Source: Treponema sp. (GTDB lineage: Bacteria > Spirochaetota > Spirochaetia > Treponematales > Breznakiellaceae). From it: a stretch of 8,240 bases of DNA. Both the position numbers and the translations under genes were made by a program. Below the pieces are notes generated by a model. The model did no database searches. It saw only the letters and a program-made list of their open reading frames with translations, and was not told the origin of the DNA. Positions 1 through 5,261 of the stretch are shown piece by piece (the stretch's first letter is position 1; each line of letters opens with the position of its first letter). Location of the stretch: positions 1 through 8,240 of the forward strand of contig JAISSG010000103.1 of NCBI GenBank assembly GCA_031273185.1, in the 5' to 3' direction.

Positions 1-150
1 ACCTCGTCAGATGCCCATTACCCGGAGCACATTGCCCGCCGCCCCTTCGAGCTTGATACCAGCGCGGAGGAGCTGCAGCCCGGCGGTCCCGGCACGGAGG
101 CCGACATGGAAGCCTTCAGGCGGGCGTTGGAAAAACGCCGGAGGATCTGA
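1..150 (+). CDS. C-terminal end of a probable PHP-domain protein (5' end outside window)
   Basis: An open frame runs from the window edge to a TGA at 148-150, giving 49 residues. It opens with TSSDAHYPEHIARRPFELD. An S-D-A-H motif near the C-terminus, followed by a short P-E-x-I stretch, is typical of the last metal-binding segment of PHP (polymerase and histidinol phosphatase) metallophosphoesterases, where Asp and His bind catalytic metal. The remaining tail is acidic and then strongly basic (ending EKRRRI) and shows no further motif. The gene is on the opposite strand to everything else here and converges on the DUF4491 gene with only 3 bases between the stop codons. The family is inferred from one short motif; the substrate cannot be told. 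PHP proteins also occur near [FeFe]-hydrogenase genes in anaerobes, but nothing visible here tests that. Confidence 0.55.
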   Translation, partial: TSSDAHYPEHIARRPFELDTSAEELQPGGPGTEADMEAFRRALEKRRRI

Positions 151-153
151 AGG

Positions 154-486
154 TTAATTTGTTACAGTGTCGTCCGCTTGGCTTTTGTCGGCTCGTGCGT
201 GGAATACATGATGATGTTTCTGCGGAAACCAGCCCCTTTTTACCCGTGCCTCCTGCGCGTAAAGCTCGTGGATGCTCCAGAAGCAGGAAAACCCGGCAAC
301 GCTCATGATCGCGGAAACAACGGAGTTTTCCATGAACAGCGATCCTGCAACAAGGCCGATGCCGCACACGAGGAAGATCGGCCAGATTTTCTTGCCAAAA
401 TGGTATTCCCCCTTTATCACGAGCGGGTGAAACAAGCCGATAATGAAGAAGGTCGAAACGCCTATTATGATTCCCTGGAAATTCAT
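154..486 (-). CDS. DUF4491 family small membrane protein
   Basis: A 110-residue protein of unknown function. It starts MNFQGIIIGV and continues with a hydrophobic segment (about 5-25), the conserved-looking GEYHFGKKIWP (26-36), a second hydrophobic segment (about 34-52), a third around 54-70 containing GFSCFWSIHEL, and RVKRGWFP (81-88). This order matches my memory of DUF4491 proteins, which are usually about 95-110 residues long. The tail after residue 88 is His-rich (KHHHVFHA) and polar and may be lineage-specific. I chose the ATG at 484-486 over an upstream in-frame ATG at 520-522 because the family begins at MNFQG and an AGGTG ribosome-binding site lies 4 bases upstream (491-495). It lies 56 bases after larC on the same strand and could be read through from it. 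It may be a small integral membrane protein; no reaction can be assigned. Confidence 0.8.
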   Translation of the reverse strand: MNFQGIIIGVSTFFIIGLFHPLVIKGEYHFGKKIWPIFLVCGIGLVAGSLFMENSVVSAIMSVAGFSCFWSIHELYAQEARVKRGWFPQKHHHVFHARADKSQADDTVTN

Positions 487-510
487 TGCACACCTGCAGA
501 AGTAGTATTT

Positions 511-533
511 GTACTGTACCATAACAGCAGTAC
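511..533. promoter_or_regulatory. Inverted repeat between larC and the DUF4491 gene
   Basis: The 56-base gap between larC and the DUF4491 gene holds GTACTG (511-516) and CAGTAC (528-533), perfect 6-base arms 11 bases apart. The overlapping 10-base palindrome GCAGTACTGC lies at 527-536. It could be an operator for the DUF4491 gene or a weak hairpin in the larC 3' end. No U-run follows on the minus strand, so it is not a standard terminator. Arms this short can arise by chance. Confidence 0.25.
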
Positions 534-542
534 TGCGGTCAA

Positions 543-1769
543 CTATTCAATCTCCTTTAGCACGTCCTGTATTGGTATTCCCTGCTCCCGCGCGATTTTG
601 GCGATGTCATCGTGTTCGGGCTTTGATTTTTTTACCCCGAAGCCGCTGGCGGTTTTGATTCTGACCGTTCCGTATTTCGTTTGGGCCAGGGTTTGTTCCC
701 TTTGCAATGTGTAGCGGCGGCAGGCGCTCTCCCTGATCCCCAGGGTGCTTGTGTGCCTGAACATAAGCGAAACCATTTTGTCTTTTGTTTCGCCGAGGCA
801 CATGCAACTGAGGCTGAGGGCGGGGCGGCCCTTTTTCATGCCGATCGGCGTGGTCCATGCGTCAAGGGCCCCCTCGTCAAGCAAGACCTGCTGGGCGAAT
901 GCCACGGCTTCCGGTGTCATGTCGTCCAGGTTGCAGGCAAGCTCGGTAACTTCCTCGTCGCCGCCGGCATTGTCGCCGCCGGATGTATTGCCGATGTAGG
1001 CCCGTAAGCAGTTTGCTTTCGCAAAGTCTTTTGTTCCCATGCCGTACCCGATTTTGGCGACGGCTATCACGGGCATTGCGCAAAATTCTTTCACGAAATG
1101 TTTCAGCAGGGCGGCTCCTGTCGGCGTGCAAAGCTCGCCCGTTGTTTGATCGCTGTACATGGGGACGTTCCGCAAAATGCGGGCGGTTGCGGGGGCCGGC
1201 ACGGGCAGAATGCCGTGGGCGCAGTGGACATGCCCGCTGCCGGTATTAACCGGGGAAGCCAAAATCGCATCGGGGGCGAGTTCCTCTATCAGCATGCAAA
1301 CGCCGACAATGTCGGCAACAGCGTCCATTTCCCCGACTTCGTGAAAATGGATTTTGCCCACCGATATGCCGTGGGCATGGCTTTCCGCTTCAGCTATCAG
1401 CTTATAAACCGCAAGGGCGTTCTTTTTTACGTTGTCCGAAACGTTCAAGTGCCCGATTAAGTGCTCAATGCCGTGGTAGCTGCCGTGATCGTGCCCGTGT
1501 CCGTGCCCGCCGTGAGAATGTTCGTGATCGTGATCATGGTCATGGTCATGGTCATGGGACGCTTCTTCCTGGCCGTTTACCACGACTTTTATGCGCGTTC
1601 CGGTTATCCCGCACTTGGCGGACGATTCGGCGCTTACAGCCACGTTGGGGATGCCGATGCCGTTCAGCCTGCCCAGAAATTCAGCGGGGTTGTCATGCAG
1701 ATCAAGCAACGCCGCCATCATCATGTCGCCTGCCGCGCCCATGCCGCATTCAAAATAAAGCGTTTTCAT
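543..1769 (-). CDS. larC: LarC, nickel insertase for nickel-pincer-nucleotide cofactor
   Basis: LarC is a cytoplasmic CTP-dependent enzyme that inserts Ni into pyridinium-3,5-bisthiocarboxylate mononucleotide, the last step of NPN cofactor synthesis after LarB and LarE; the cofactor serves lactate racemase LarA and its homologues. This 408-residue protein shows the family signs: N-terminal YFECGMGAAGDM (5-16), a His/Asp/Gly-rich loop (about 72-99), HFHEVGEMDAVADIVG (141-156), CTPTGAALL (214-222), NLDDMTPE (280-287), TTPIGMKKGRPA (306-317) and TLGIRE (342-347). Both halves are in one frame; in Lactobacillus plantarum they are two reading frames (larC1/larC2) joined by frameshifting. The start is the ATG at 1767-1769, with GGGGGAG about 6 bases upstream; the frame stays open 48 codons further into cbiO, but that extension has no family similarity. 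It follows cbiO by 32 bases, so it is probably the last gene of the nickel-transport operon. No larA, larB or larE is in view. Confidence 0.93.
   Translation of the reverse strand: MKTLYFECGMGAAGDMMMAALLDLHDNPAEFLGRLNGIGIPNVAVSAESSAKCGITGTRIKVVVNGQEEASHDHDHDHDHDHEHSHGGHGHGHDHGSYHGIEHLIGHLNVSDNVKKNALAVYKLIAEAESHAHGISVGKIHFHEVGEMDAVADIVGVCMLIEELAPDAILASPVNTGSGHVHCAHGILPVPAPATARILRNVPMYSDQTTGELCTPTGAALLKHFVKEFCAMPVIAVAKIGYGMGTKDFAKANCLRAYIGNTSGGDNAGGDEEVTELACNLDDMTPEAVAFAQQVLLDEGALDAWTTPIGMKKGRPALSLSCMCLGETKDKMVSLMFRHTSTLGIRESACRRYTLQREQTLAQTKYGTVRIKTASGFGVKKSKPEHDDIAKIAREQGIPIQDVLKEIE
1523..1557. repeat. Hexanucleotide tandem repeat inside larC (His-Asp tract)
   Basis: Four perfect copies of TCATGG (1534-1557, plus-strand reading) follow two degenerate CGTGAT units (1523-1534). 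On the minus strand they encode the alternating His-Asp run at about residues 72-82 of LarC, part of the nickel-binding loop. The unit is six bases, so gain or loss of copies changes the number of His-Asp pairs without breaking the frame. Confidence 0.8.
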
Positions 1770-1801
1770 ATAATCTCCCCCTGTCACGCCGGGCAATCGC
1801 C

Positions 1802-2506
1802 TCAGGCAATCGCCCCAAGCCCGCAGTTTTCCATTAATGCTTTGTCGCCCAGCAAGGCCAGCGTCCCGTCTGCGGCGATTCGCCCGTCTTTCAGTATAAT
1901 CACACGATCGCATACCTCGGCGGCAAAGGCCAGGTCGTGCGTTGCCATGATTTTTGCGTGGCGCAATTTCCTGAGCGCTTCTACTAACAGCCGTTTCGCC
2001 TTAGGGTCAAGAAAGGCGGTCGGCTCGTCAAACAGCAAAACGGATGGCTCCATCGCCAGAACCGTCGCTATCGCCGCCATGCGCTTCTCGCCGCCGGACA
2101 GCTTGAGCGGCGAGCGGCTGCGCAGGTGCTGTATGTTTAGCCGGGCAAGGGTTTCGTTCACCCGGTTTTTAACCGCCTCTTCCGGCATCCCGGAATTGCG
2201 GCAGCCAAACGCTATGTCGTCAAATATCAGCGGCATAAACAACTGGTCGTCGGGGTTTTGAAACACCAGGCCGATTTGTTTTCTAAATTCATTGACTGTT
2301 TTTTTATTAAGCCTTATGCCGTTAGTCTCGATAGTGCCGTTTGCCAGTTCAACTATCCCAACAATCGCAAGCAGGAGCGTTGTTTTGCCCGAGCCGTTTT
2401 CGCCTATCAAAGCAATATTTTCGCCTTCGTTAAGCGTAAAGCTCAAACCGTCAATCGCTGTTGTTTTGTCGGGATAAACGACCGTTACATTTTGCAATTC
2501 CAGCAT
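1802..2506 (-). CDS. cbiO: ATPase subunit of ECF-type nickel/cobalt importer (CbiO/NikO/LarO)
   Basis: This 234-residue ABC ATPase powers metal uptake from the cytoplasmic face of the membrane, working with the CbiQ-like and CbiM/N-like subunits encoded just upstream. All ATPase motifs are intact: Walker A GENGSGKTT (35-43), Q-loop VFQNPDDQLF (81-90; Gln83), signature LSGGEKR (136-142), Walker B VLLFDE (156-161), D-loop FLD (165-167) and switch His190 in ATHD. The NPDDQLF sequence after the Q-loop is characteristic of ECF/CbiO ATPases. At 234 residues it is a short form, lacking the extra C-terminal region of the general EcfA proteins, as expected for a dedicated metal system. Its ATG (2504-2506) shares one base with the cbiQ stop (TAATG), and there is no strong Shine-Dalgarno sequence, so translation is probably coupled. 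Only one ATPase gene is present, so it presumably acts as a homodimer. Nickel rather than cobalt is inferred from larC next to it. Confidence 0.93.
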   Translation of the reverse strand: MLELQNVTVVYPDKTTAIDGLSFTLNEGENIALIGENGSGKTTLLLAIVGIVELANGTIETNGIRLNKKTVNEFRKQIGLVFQNPDDQLFMPLIFDDIAFGCRNSGMPEEAVKNRVNETLARLNIQHLRSRSPLKLSGGEKRMAAIATVLAMEPSVLLFDEPTAFLDPKAKRLLVEALRKLRHAKIMATHDLAFAAEVCDRVIILKDGRIAADGTLALLGDKALMENCGLGAIA

Positions 2507-3306
2507 TACAGGAGCCTTTCCAGAATCCCGGCAAGCAGGGCGTTTATGTCAACAACGCGAAACGTTACGCATAACAGAAAAACGGCGGCAAAAAAACCAA
2601 TGTCCCCCGGCGACAGTTTCTGCGGGTTTTTTGTCATGGTCTGGAGGGCATAGCCCCTGCATTTCATGGCGTTGTATACACGGTCGGCGCGGTCAAAACT
2701 GCGGATCAAAAGCTGCCCGGCAAAAACGCCCATGTCCCTCATCTCGATTCCCCTGCCGCCGGAACTTCTCAGCGAGTACGCGACATTCATCGAATATGCT
2801 TCGTTCAGCAGTACGCCGATGTAACGGTATGTCATTTCAAACATGATAATAAAAATGCCTGGCGTTCGAAGCCGCCGCATTGCGCCGGTCAGATGGGAAA
2901 GCGGCGTTACCGATACGAGCAGCAGCACGGCCATGACGCACAGGTAGGTTCTCAGCAGTATGGTGGCAAGCGATATTACGCCGTAACTTACCGGTATGCC
3001 GCCTATCGCAAAAGCGGCGGCTCTGTCGAACAGCACGTTGCTGATCCCGGCAAACAGGCAGAACGGTAGCGCAATAAGAAACCTCCTGAAAAGCATTGCG
3101 TAGGGCGTTTCGGAAAGCGCCATCAGTATCATCGGGTAGAAAATGTACGGGATCAACCTCCCCGGCGCGTACCGGTCAAACGACACGACCGTTACAATAA
3201 AGGCCGTTGTTGCCAGCAGTTTTGCCAGCGGGTGCAGCCGGTGGATGGCGGTGCTTCCGCAGGCTAATTGCTCAAGCGCGTACAGCTCGTGTATCTTGTT
3301 TTTCAT
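2506..3306 (-). CDS. cbiQ: Transmembrane coupling subunit of ECF-type nickel/cobalt importer (CbiQ/NikQ/LarQ)
   Basis: A 266-residue EcfT-family integral membrane protein that links the ATPase to the substrate-binding subunit. Hydrophobic helices lie at about 27-43, 50-66, 74-95, 100-135 and 236-252. The cytoplasmic region between them carries the two Arg-containing coupling motifs of the family: LRSSGGRG (179-186) and AMKCRGYAL (213-221), the latter matching the usual A-M-x-x-R-G-[FY]. The N-terminal HRLHPLAKLL (22-31) matches the family's D/H-P-x-x-K motif. Length is normal for CbiQ. The ATG at 3304-3306 shares one base with the stop of the upstream CbiM/N gene and has no Shine-Dalgarno sequence, so it appears to depend on translational coupling. 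Substrate choice lies in the CbiM/N subunit, so this gene alone does not separate nickel from cobalt. Confidence 0.92.
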   Translation of the reverse strand: MKNKIHELYALEQLACGSTAIHRLHPLAKLLATTAFIVTVVSFDRYAPGRLIPYIFYPMILMALSETPYAMLFRRFLIALPFCLFAGISNVLFDRAAAFAIGGIPVSYGVISLATILLRTYLCVMAVLLLVSVTPLSHLTGAMRRLRTPGIFIIMFEMTYRYIGVLLNEAYSMNVAYSLRSSGGRGIEMRDMGVFAGQLLIRSFDRADRVYNAMKCRGYALQTMTKNPQKLSPGDIGFFAAVFLLCVTFRVVDINALLAGILERLL

Positions 3307-4346
3307 TATGCGGCGACGGCAGGGCGGTCTTTTTGTCTTTTTTTGACAAGCGAAATTATCAGCACGGAAATTCCGGCGAGGATGAAGGTAATCGCGCCGC
3401 CGGCAATACCGGCAAGGCTTGTCCCTGTTCCCGCGCCTTCTTCTCCCGCATTTGCGGACGCGTCCCTAAAGCCGTAGCCCGGCATGACGGCGACTTTTTC
3501 CTGAATTGAAGAAGCGCTCTCTATAATGGGATTGGTTATTTCAATCTCCGCAGTGCCGGTAGTTTTTTTGATTGACCATTCAAGCCCGTCGGGGTGGGAG
3601 GAAACGAACAGGGACAGGCCGCCTCCCGTGATCAGCGTGACCACGGCAAGCAAGGCAAGCATCTTTCGCAGAGGCACGCCGCTTTGTATGGCCGTTCCCG
3701 AAAAGGAGCTTTCCATTATTTCCGGGCGCATTGTATGCACAAAGCACAGAACCCCGGCGGTAACAATGCCTTCGATAATGCCAATGGCAAGGTGTATGGG
3801 CTGCATCAGCGCGAGGAAGGTTGCAAACGGCAGTTCGGTGATGCCGGAAAGCGTTGTTTGCAGTACCACGGCAAACGCGCCAAGCTGCAATGCCGCGACA
3901 ACCGCCGCGACCGAGGCGGCGCTAATCCTGCCGCTCGTCAGGCCGTTTTTCACCAGCGGCTTGTAGACAAGCGGGTACGCGATCAGGCAGGGGATAACGC
4001 CCAGGTTAAAGATGTTGCAGCCAAGGGCAAGCAGGCCGCCGTCGGCAAAGAACAGGCATTGGATGACCAGCACCGCCGACAGTGAAAGCAGGGAGGGAAA
4101 ACCCCCGAGCATGGCGGCAAGCAGGATCCCGCCGCCAATATGCCCGCTTGAGCCTGTGCCGGGAATGGTAAAGTTGATCATCTGCGCGGCGAAGACAAAG
4201 GCGCCCATCACGCCGATAACGGGGATTTTTTTTTCGCAGAGGTCGTCTTTTTTGACTTTGGCAACCGAAAAGGCGACAGCGGCGGCGCTGGCGGCGCACA
4301 TCGCTATTGCGACAGCGGGGGATAGCAGGGAATCCGCCATGTGCAT
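3306..4346 (-). CDS. cbiM: Fused substrate-specific subunit of ECF nickel/cobalt importer (CbiM/NikM + NikN)
   Basis: A 346-residue membrane protein that captures the metal ion and sets specificity. It begins MHMADSLLSP. In solved NikM structures the free N-terminal Met1-His2 unit and a later His bind nickel; here His2 is present and SGHIGGG (67-73, His69) is the likely partner. The conserved run around LFFADGGLLALGCNIFNLG (98-116) and QPIHLAIGIIEG (182-193) support CbiM. The C-terminal part (about 228-335) has a helix, HPDGLEWSIKK (251-261; the PDGLE signature of the NikN/CbiN-like domain), an exposed loop and a last helix (about 312-334) before a basic tail: a NikMN fusion, as in the larMN gene of Lactobacillus plantarum. 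The start at 4344-4346 is well set: AAGGAGG lies 7 bases upstream, and moving to the next ATG (4338-4340) would lose His2. It opens the nickel operon. Nickel is inferred from larC downstream. Confidence 0.93.
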   Translation of the reverse strand: MHMADSLLSPAVAIAMCAASAAAVAFSVAKVKKDDLCEKKIPVIGVMGAFVFAAQMINFTIPGTGSSGHIGGGILLAAMLGGFPSLLSLSAVLVIQCLFFADGGLLALGCNIFNLGVIPCLIAYPLVYKPLVKNGLTSGRISAASVAAVVAALQLGAFAVVLQTTLSGITELPFATFLALMQPIHLAIGIIEGIVTAGVLCFVHTMRPEIMESSFSGTAIQSGVPLRKMLALLAVVTLITGGGLSLFVSSHPDGLEWSIKKTTGTAEIEITNPIIESASSIQEKVAVMPGYGFRDASANAGEEGAGTGTSLAGIAGGAITFILAGISVLIISLVKKRQKDRPAVAA

Positions 4347-4353
4347 AACAATT

Positions 4354-4360
4354 CCTCCTT
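4354..4360 (-). promoter_or_regulatory. Strong ribosome-binding site of the nickel operon
   Basis: The minus strand reads AAGGAGG seven bases before the ATG of the fused CbiM/N gene. It fixes that start and so keeps the Met1-His2 metal-binding N-terminus. The next two genes have no comparable site and rely on TAATG overlaps. Confidence 0.85.
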
Positions 4361-4419
4361 GTCGCGCAAAATACCTTCACGGCATTGTTTCGTTTTTTAT
4401 GGAAAATTGCGGCTACAGG

Positions 4420-4438
4420 TCATATCTTCATGATATGA
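4420..4438. promoter_or_regulatory. Candidate operator (perfect 7-5-7 palindrome) before the nickel operon
   Basis: TCATATC (4420-4426), a five-base spacer TTCAT and GATATGA (4432-4438) form a perfect inverted repeat upstream of the nickel transporter. It covers the proposed -10 element and probable start of transcription, the usual place for a repressor. Further GATATG-type half-sites occur at 4450-4455 (one mismatch) and 4478-4483. The spacing differs from the classical enterobacterial NikR site (GTATGA-N16-TCATAC), so a NikR, Fur/Nur-like or LarR-like regulator are all open. Confidence 0.5.
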
Positions 4439-4457
4439 ATTATCTGCACTATATCAA
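4430..4457 (-). promoter_or_regulatory. Candidate sigma-70 promoter of the nickel operon
   Basis: On the minus strand TTGATA (4452-4457) is a five-of-six match to the -35 consensus and TATCAT (4430-4435) a five-of-six match to the -10, 16 bases apart. Transcription would start near 4422-4424, leaving a leader of about 76 bases with no clear riboswitch fold. The -10 lies inside the palindrome described separately. Confidence 0.5.
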
Positions 4458-4489
4458 AGTTTGAAAATCTTGTAAACGATATGGCTGGA

Positions 4490-4513
4490 AGGCGGGGCGC
4501 ATCTAAATGCCCG
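4490..4513 (-). other. Imperfect hairpin just after yjbQ
   Basis: Directly after the yjbQ stop the minus strand can form CGGGCAT-TTAG-ATGCGCCCG-like pairing with one bulged G. No T-run follows, so it is at best a weak or factor-assisted terminator separating yjbQ from the nickel operon. Confidence 0.3.
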
Positions 4514-4514
4514 G

Positions 4515-4931
4515 CTACTCCCCGATGATTTTCACCAGGACCCGCTTGCGCCGCTGGCCGTCAAACTCGCCGTAAAAGACCTGCTCCCAGGGGCCAAGGT
4601 GGAGCTTGCCGCCGGTAACAGCGATGACCGCTTCCCGCCCCATGATCTGCCGCTTGAGGTGGGCGTCGGCGTTGATTTCGCCGGTGTTGTGGCGGTAGGA
4701 GGAAACCGGCTCATGGGGCGCCAGCTTTTCCAGCCACACGTCAAAGTCGTGGTGCAGGCCGGACTCGTTGTCGTTGACGAACACGCTGGCGGTGATATGC
4801 ATCGCGTTGACGAGGCACAGGCCCTCCTGTATGCCGGATTCCCGCAGAGCGGCCTCTACCTCGCCGGTTATGTTGATGAATTCGCGGGGCTTCCTGGTGT
4901 TGAACCAGAGTTCCCTGGCGATTGATTTCAT
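4515..4931 (-). CDS. yjbQ: YjbQ / UPF0047 family protein
   Basis: A 138-residue cytoplasmic protein of the YjbQ (UPF0047) family. Some databases name it secondary thiamine-phosphate synthase because E. coli YjbQ can weakly replace ThiE; the true physiological role is unsettled. Family marks are the hydrophobic strand and loop [15 protein letters not shown] (42-56), [11 protein letters not shown] (60-70), the conserved [20 protein letters not shown] (79-98), [19 protein letters not shown] (107-125) and the basic end [10 protein letters not shown]. The His and Asp/Asn cluster in the middle is the likely ligand- or metal-binding pocket. Length is normal. The ATG (4929-4931) comes three bases after the stop of the small membrane-protein gene, so the two are probably co-translated; only a weak purine-rich GAAGAGAAA serves as ribosome-binding site. 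No thiamine gene or TPP riboswitch is in the window, so context does not support a role in thiamine synthesis. Confidence 0.9.
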   Translation of the reverse strand: MKSIARELWFNTRKPREFINITGEVEAALRESGIQEGLCLVNAMHITASVFVNDNESGLHHDFDVWLEKLAPHEPVSSYRHNTGEINADAHLKRQIMGREAVIAVTGGKLHLGPWEQVFYGEFDGQRRKRVLVKIIGE

Positions 4932-4934
4932 TGG

Positions 4935-5189
4935 TTATTTCTCTTCAAGGCCGAGGGCCTCGTTGGAATCCCCGTCTTTGGTTACCACCGGGCCGTCGGA
5001 CTTTGCCTTCCTCGGGGCTTTGGGCCTGGATTTGCGGGGCATTGACTTGGATACGAACCGGGGCTGGCGGTAGGTACGCGCAACATAATTGACCAGAGCC
5101 ATATACAGCACCAAGGCCGCCGTCATGGCCAGGACCTGCCAGCTCTTGGCAACCTGAATAAGCAAATTCATCACGTCATTATGGTACAT
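4935..5189 (-). CDS. Small single-span membrane protein with basic tail, unknown function
   Basis: An 84-residue protein I do not recognise. Residues about 14-36 (WQVLAMTAALVLYMALVNYVA region) form one hydrophobic helix, followed by a strongly basic stretch (RTYRQPRFVSKSMPRKSRPKAP region, about 39-63) and an acidic end. By the positive-inside rule the tail should be cytoplasmic. Two starts are possible: ATG at 5187-5189 (used here) or the ATG at 5169-5171, which gives MNLLIQVAKSW; neither has a convincing Shine-Dalgarno sequence. It sits 72 bases after the SPOR gene and three bases before yjbQ, so it is probably co-expressed with yjbQ. The coding case rests on tight spacing to yjbQ and sensible composition, not on homology. 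Confidence 0.7.
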   Translation of the reverse strand: MYHNDVMNLLIQVAKSWQVLAMTAALVLYMALVNYVARTYRQPRFVSKSMPRKSRPKAPRKAKSDGPVVTKDGDSNEALGLEEK

Positions 5190-5243
5190 ACCGTTTCTAT
5201 CATCGGTGTTTTTTGCGAAAAGCTCAAGGCGTGTTTATGCACA

Positions 5244-5261
5244 GCCGGTACAATTTCCGGC
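5244..5261 (-). terminator. Short GC hairpin directly after the SPOR gene
   Basis: GCCGG and CCGGC pair perfectly around an eight-base loop, beginning one base beyond the SPOR gene stop codon. The sequence after it on the minus strand (TGTGCATAAA) is not a U-tract. It may attenuate read-through or protect the 3' end; it is a weak terminator candidate. Confidence 0.3.

Noticed and set aside
178..714. Plus-strand frame of 178 codons over the DUF4491 gene and the larC end
   Set aside because: Spans two recognised minus-strand genes and the gap between them, with no recognisable domain.
1534..1557. CRISPR-like or other non-coding repeat
   Set aside because: Six-base tandem units without spacers, lying within the larC frame and encoding His-Asp.
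1461..2261. Long plus-strand frame of 266 codons opposite larC and cbiO
   Set aside because: It is antisense to two clearly recognised genes; its Val/Met run is just the complement of the His-Asp repeat, and it lacks family similarity.
4347..4422. Nickel/cobalt or cobalamin riboswitch in the leader of the nickel operon
   Set aside because: The leader is about 76 bases with no conserved B12-box-like or NiCo-type elements that I could see; the palindrome at the promoter is a simpler explanation.
5190..5261. Promoter for the small membrane protein and yjbQ
   Set aside because: TTGAGC is present on the minus strand but no acceptable -10 lies at 16-18 bases, so read-through from the SPOR gene is equally likely.
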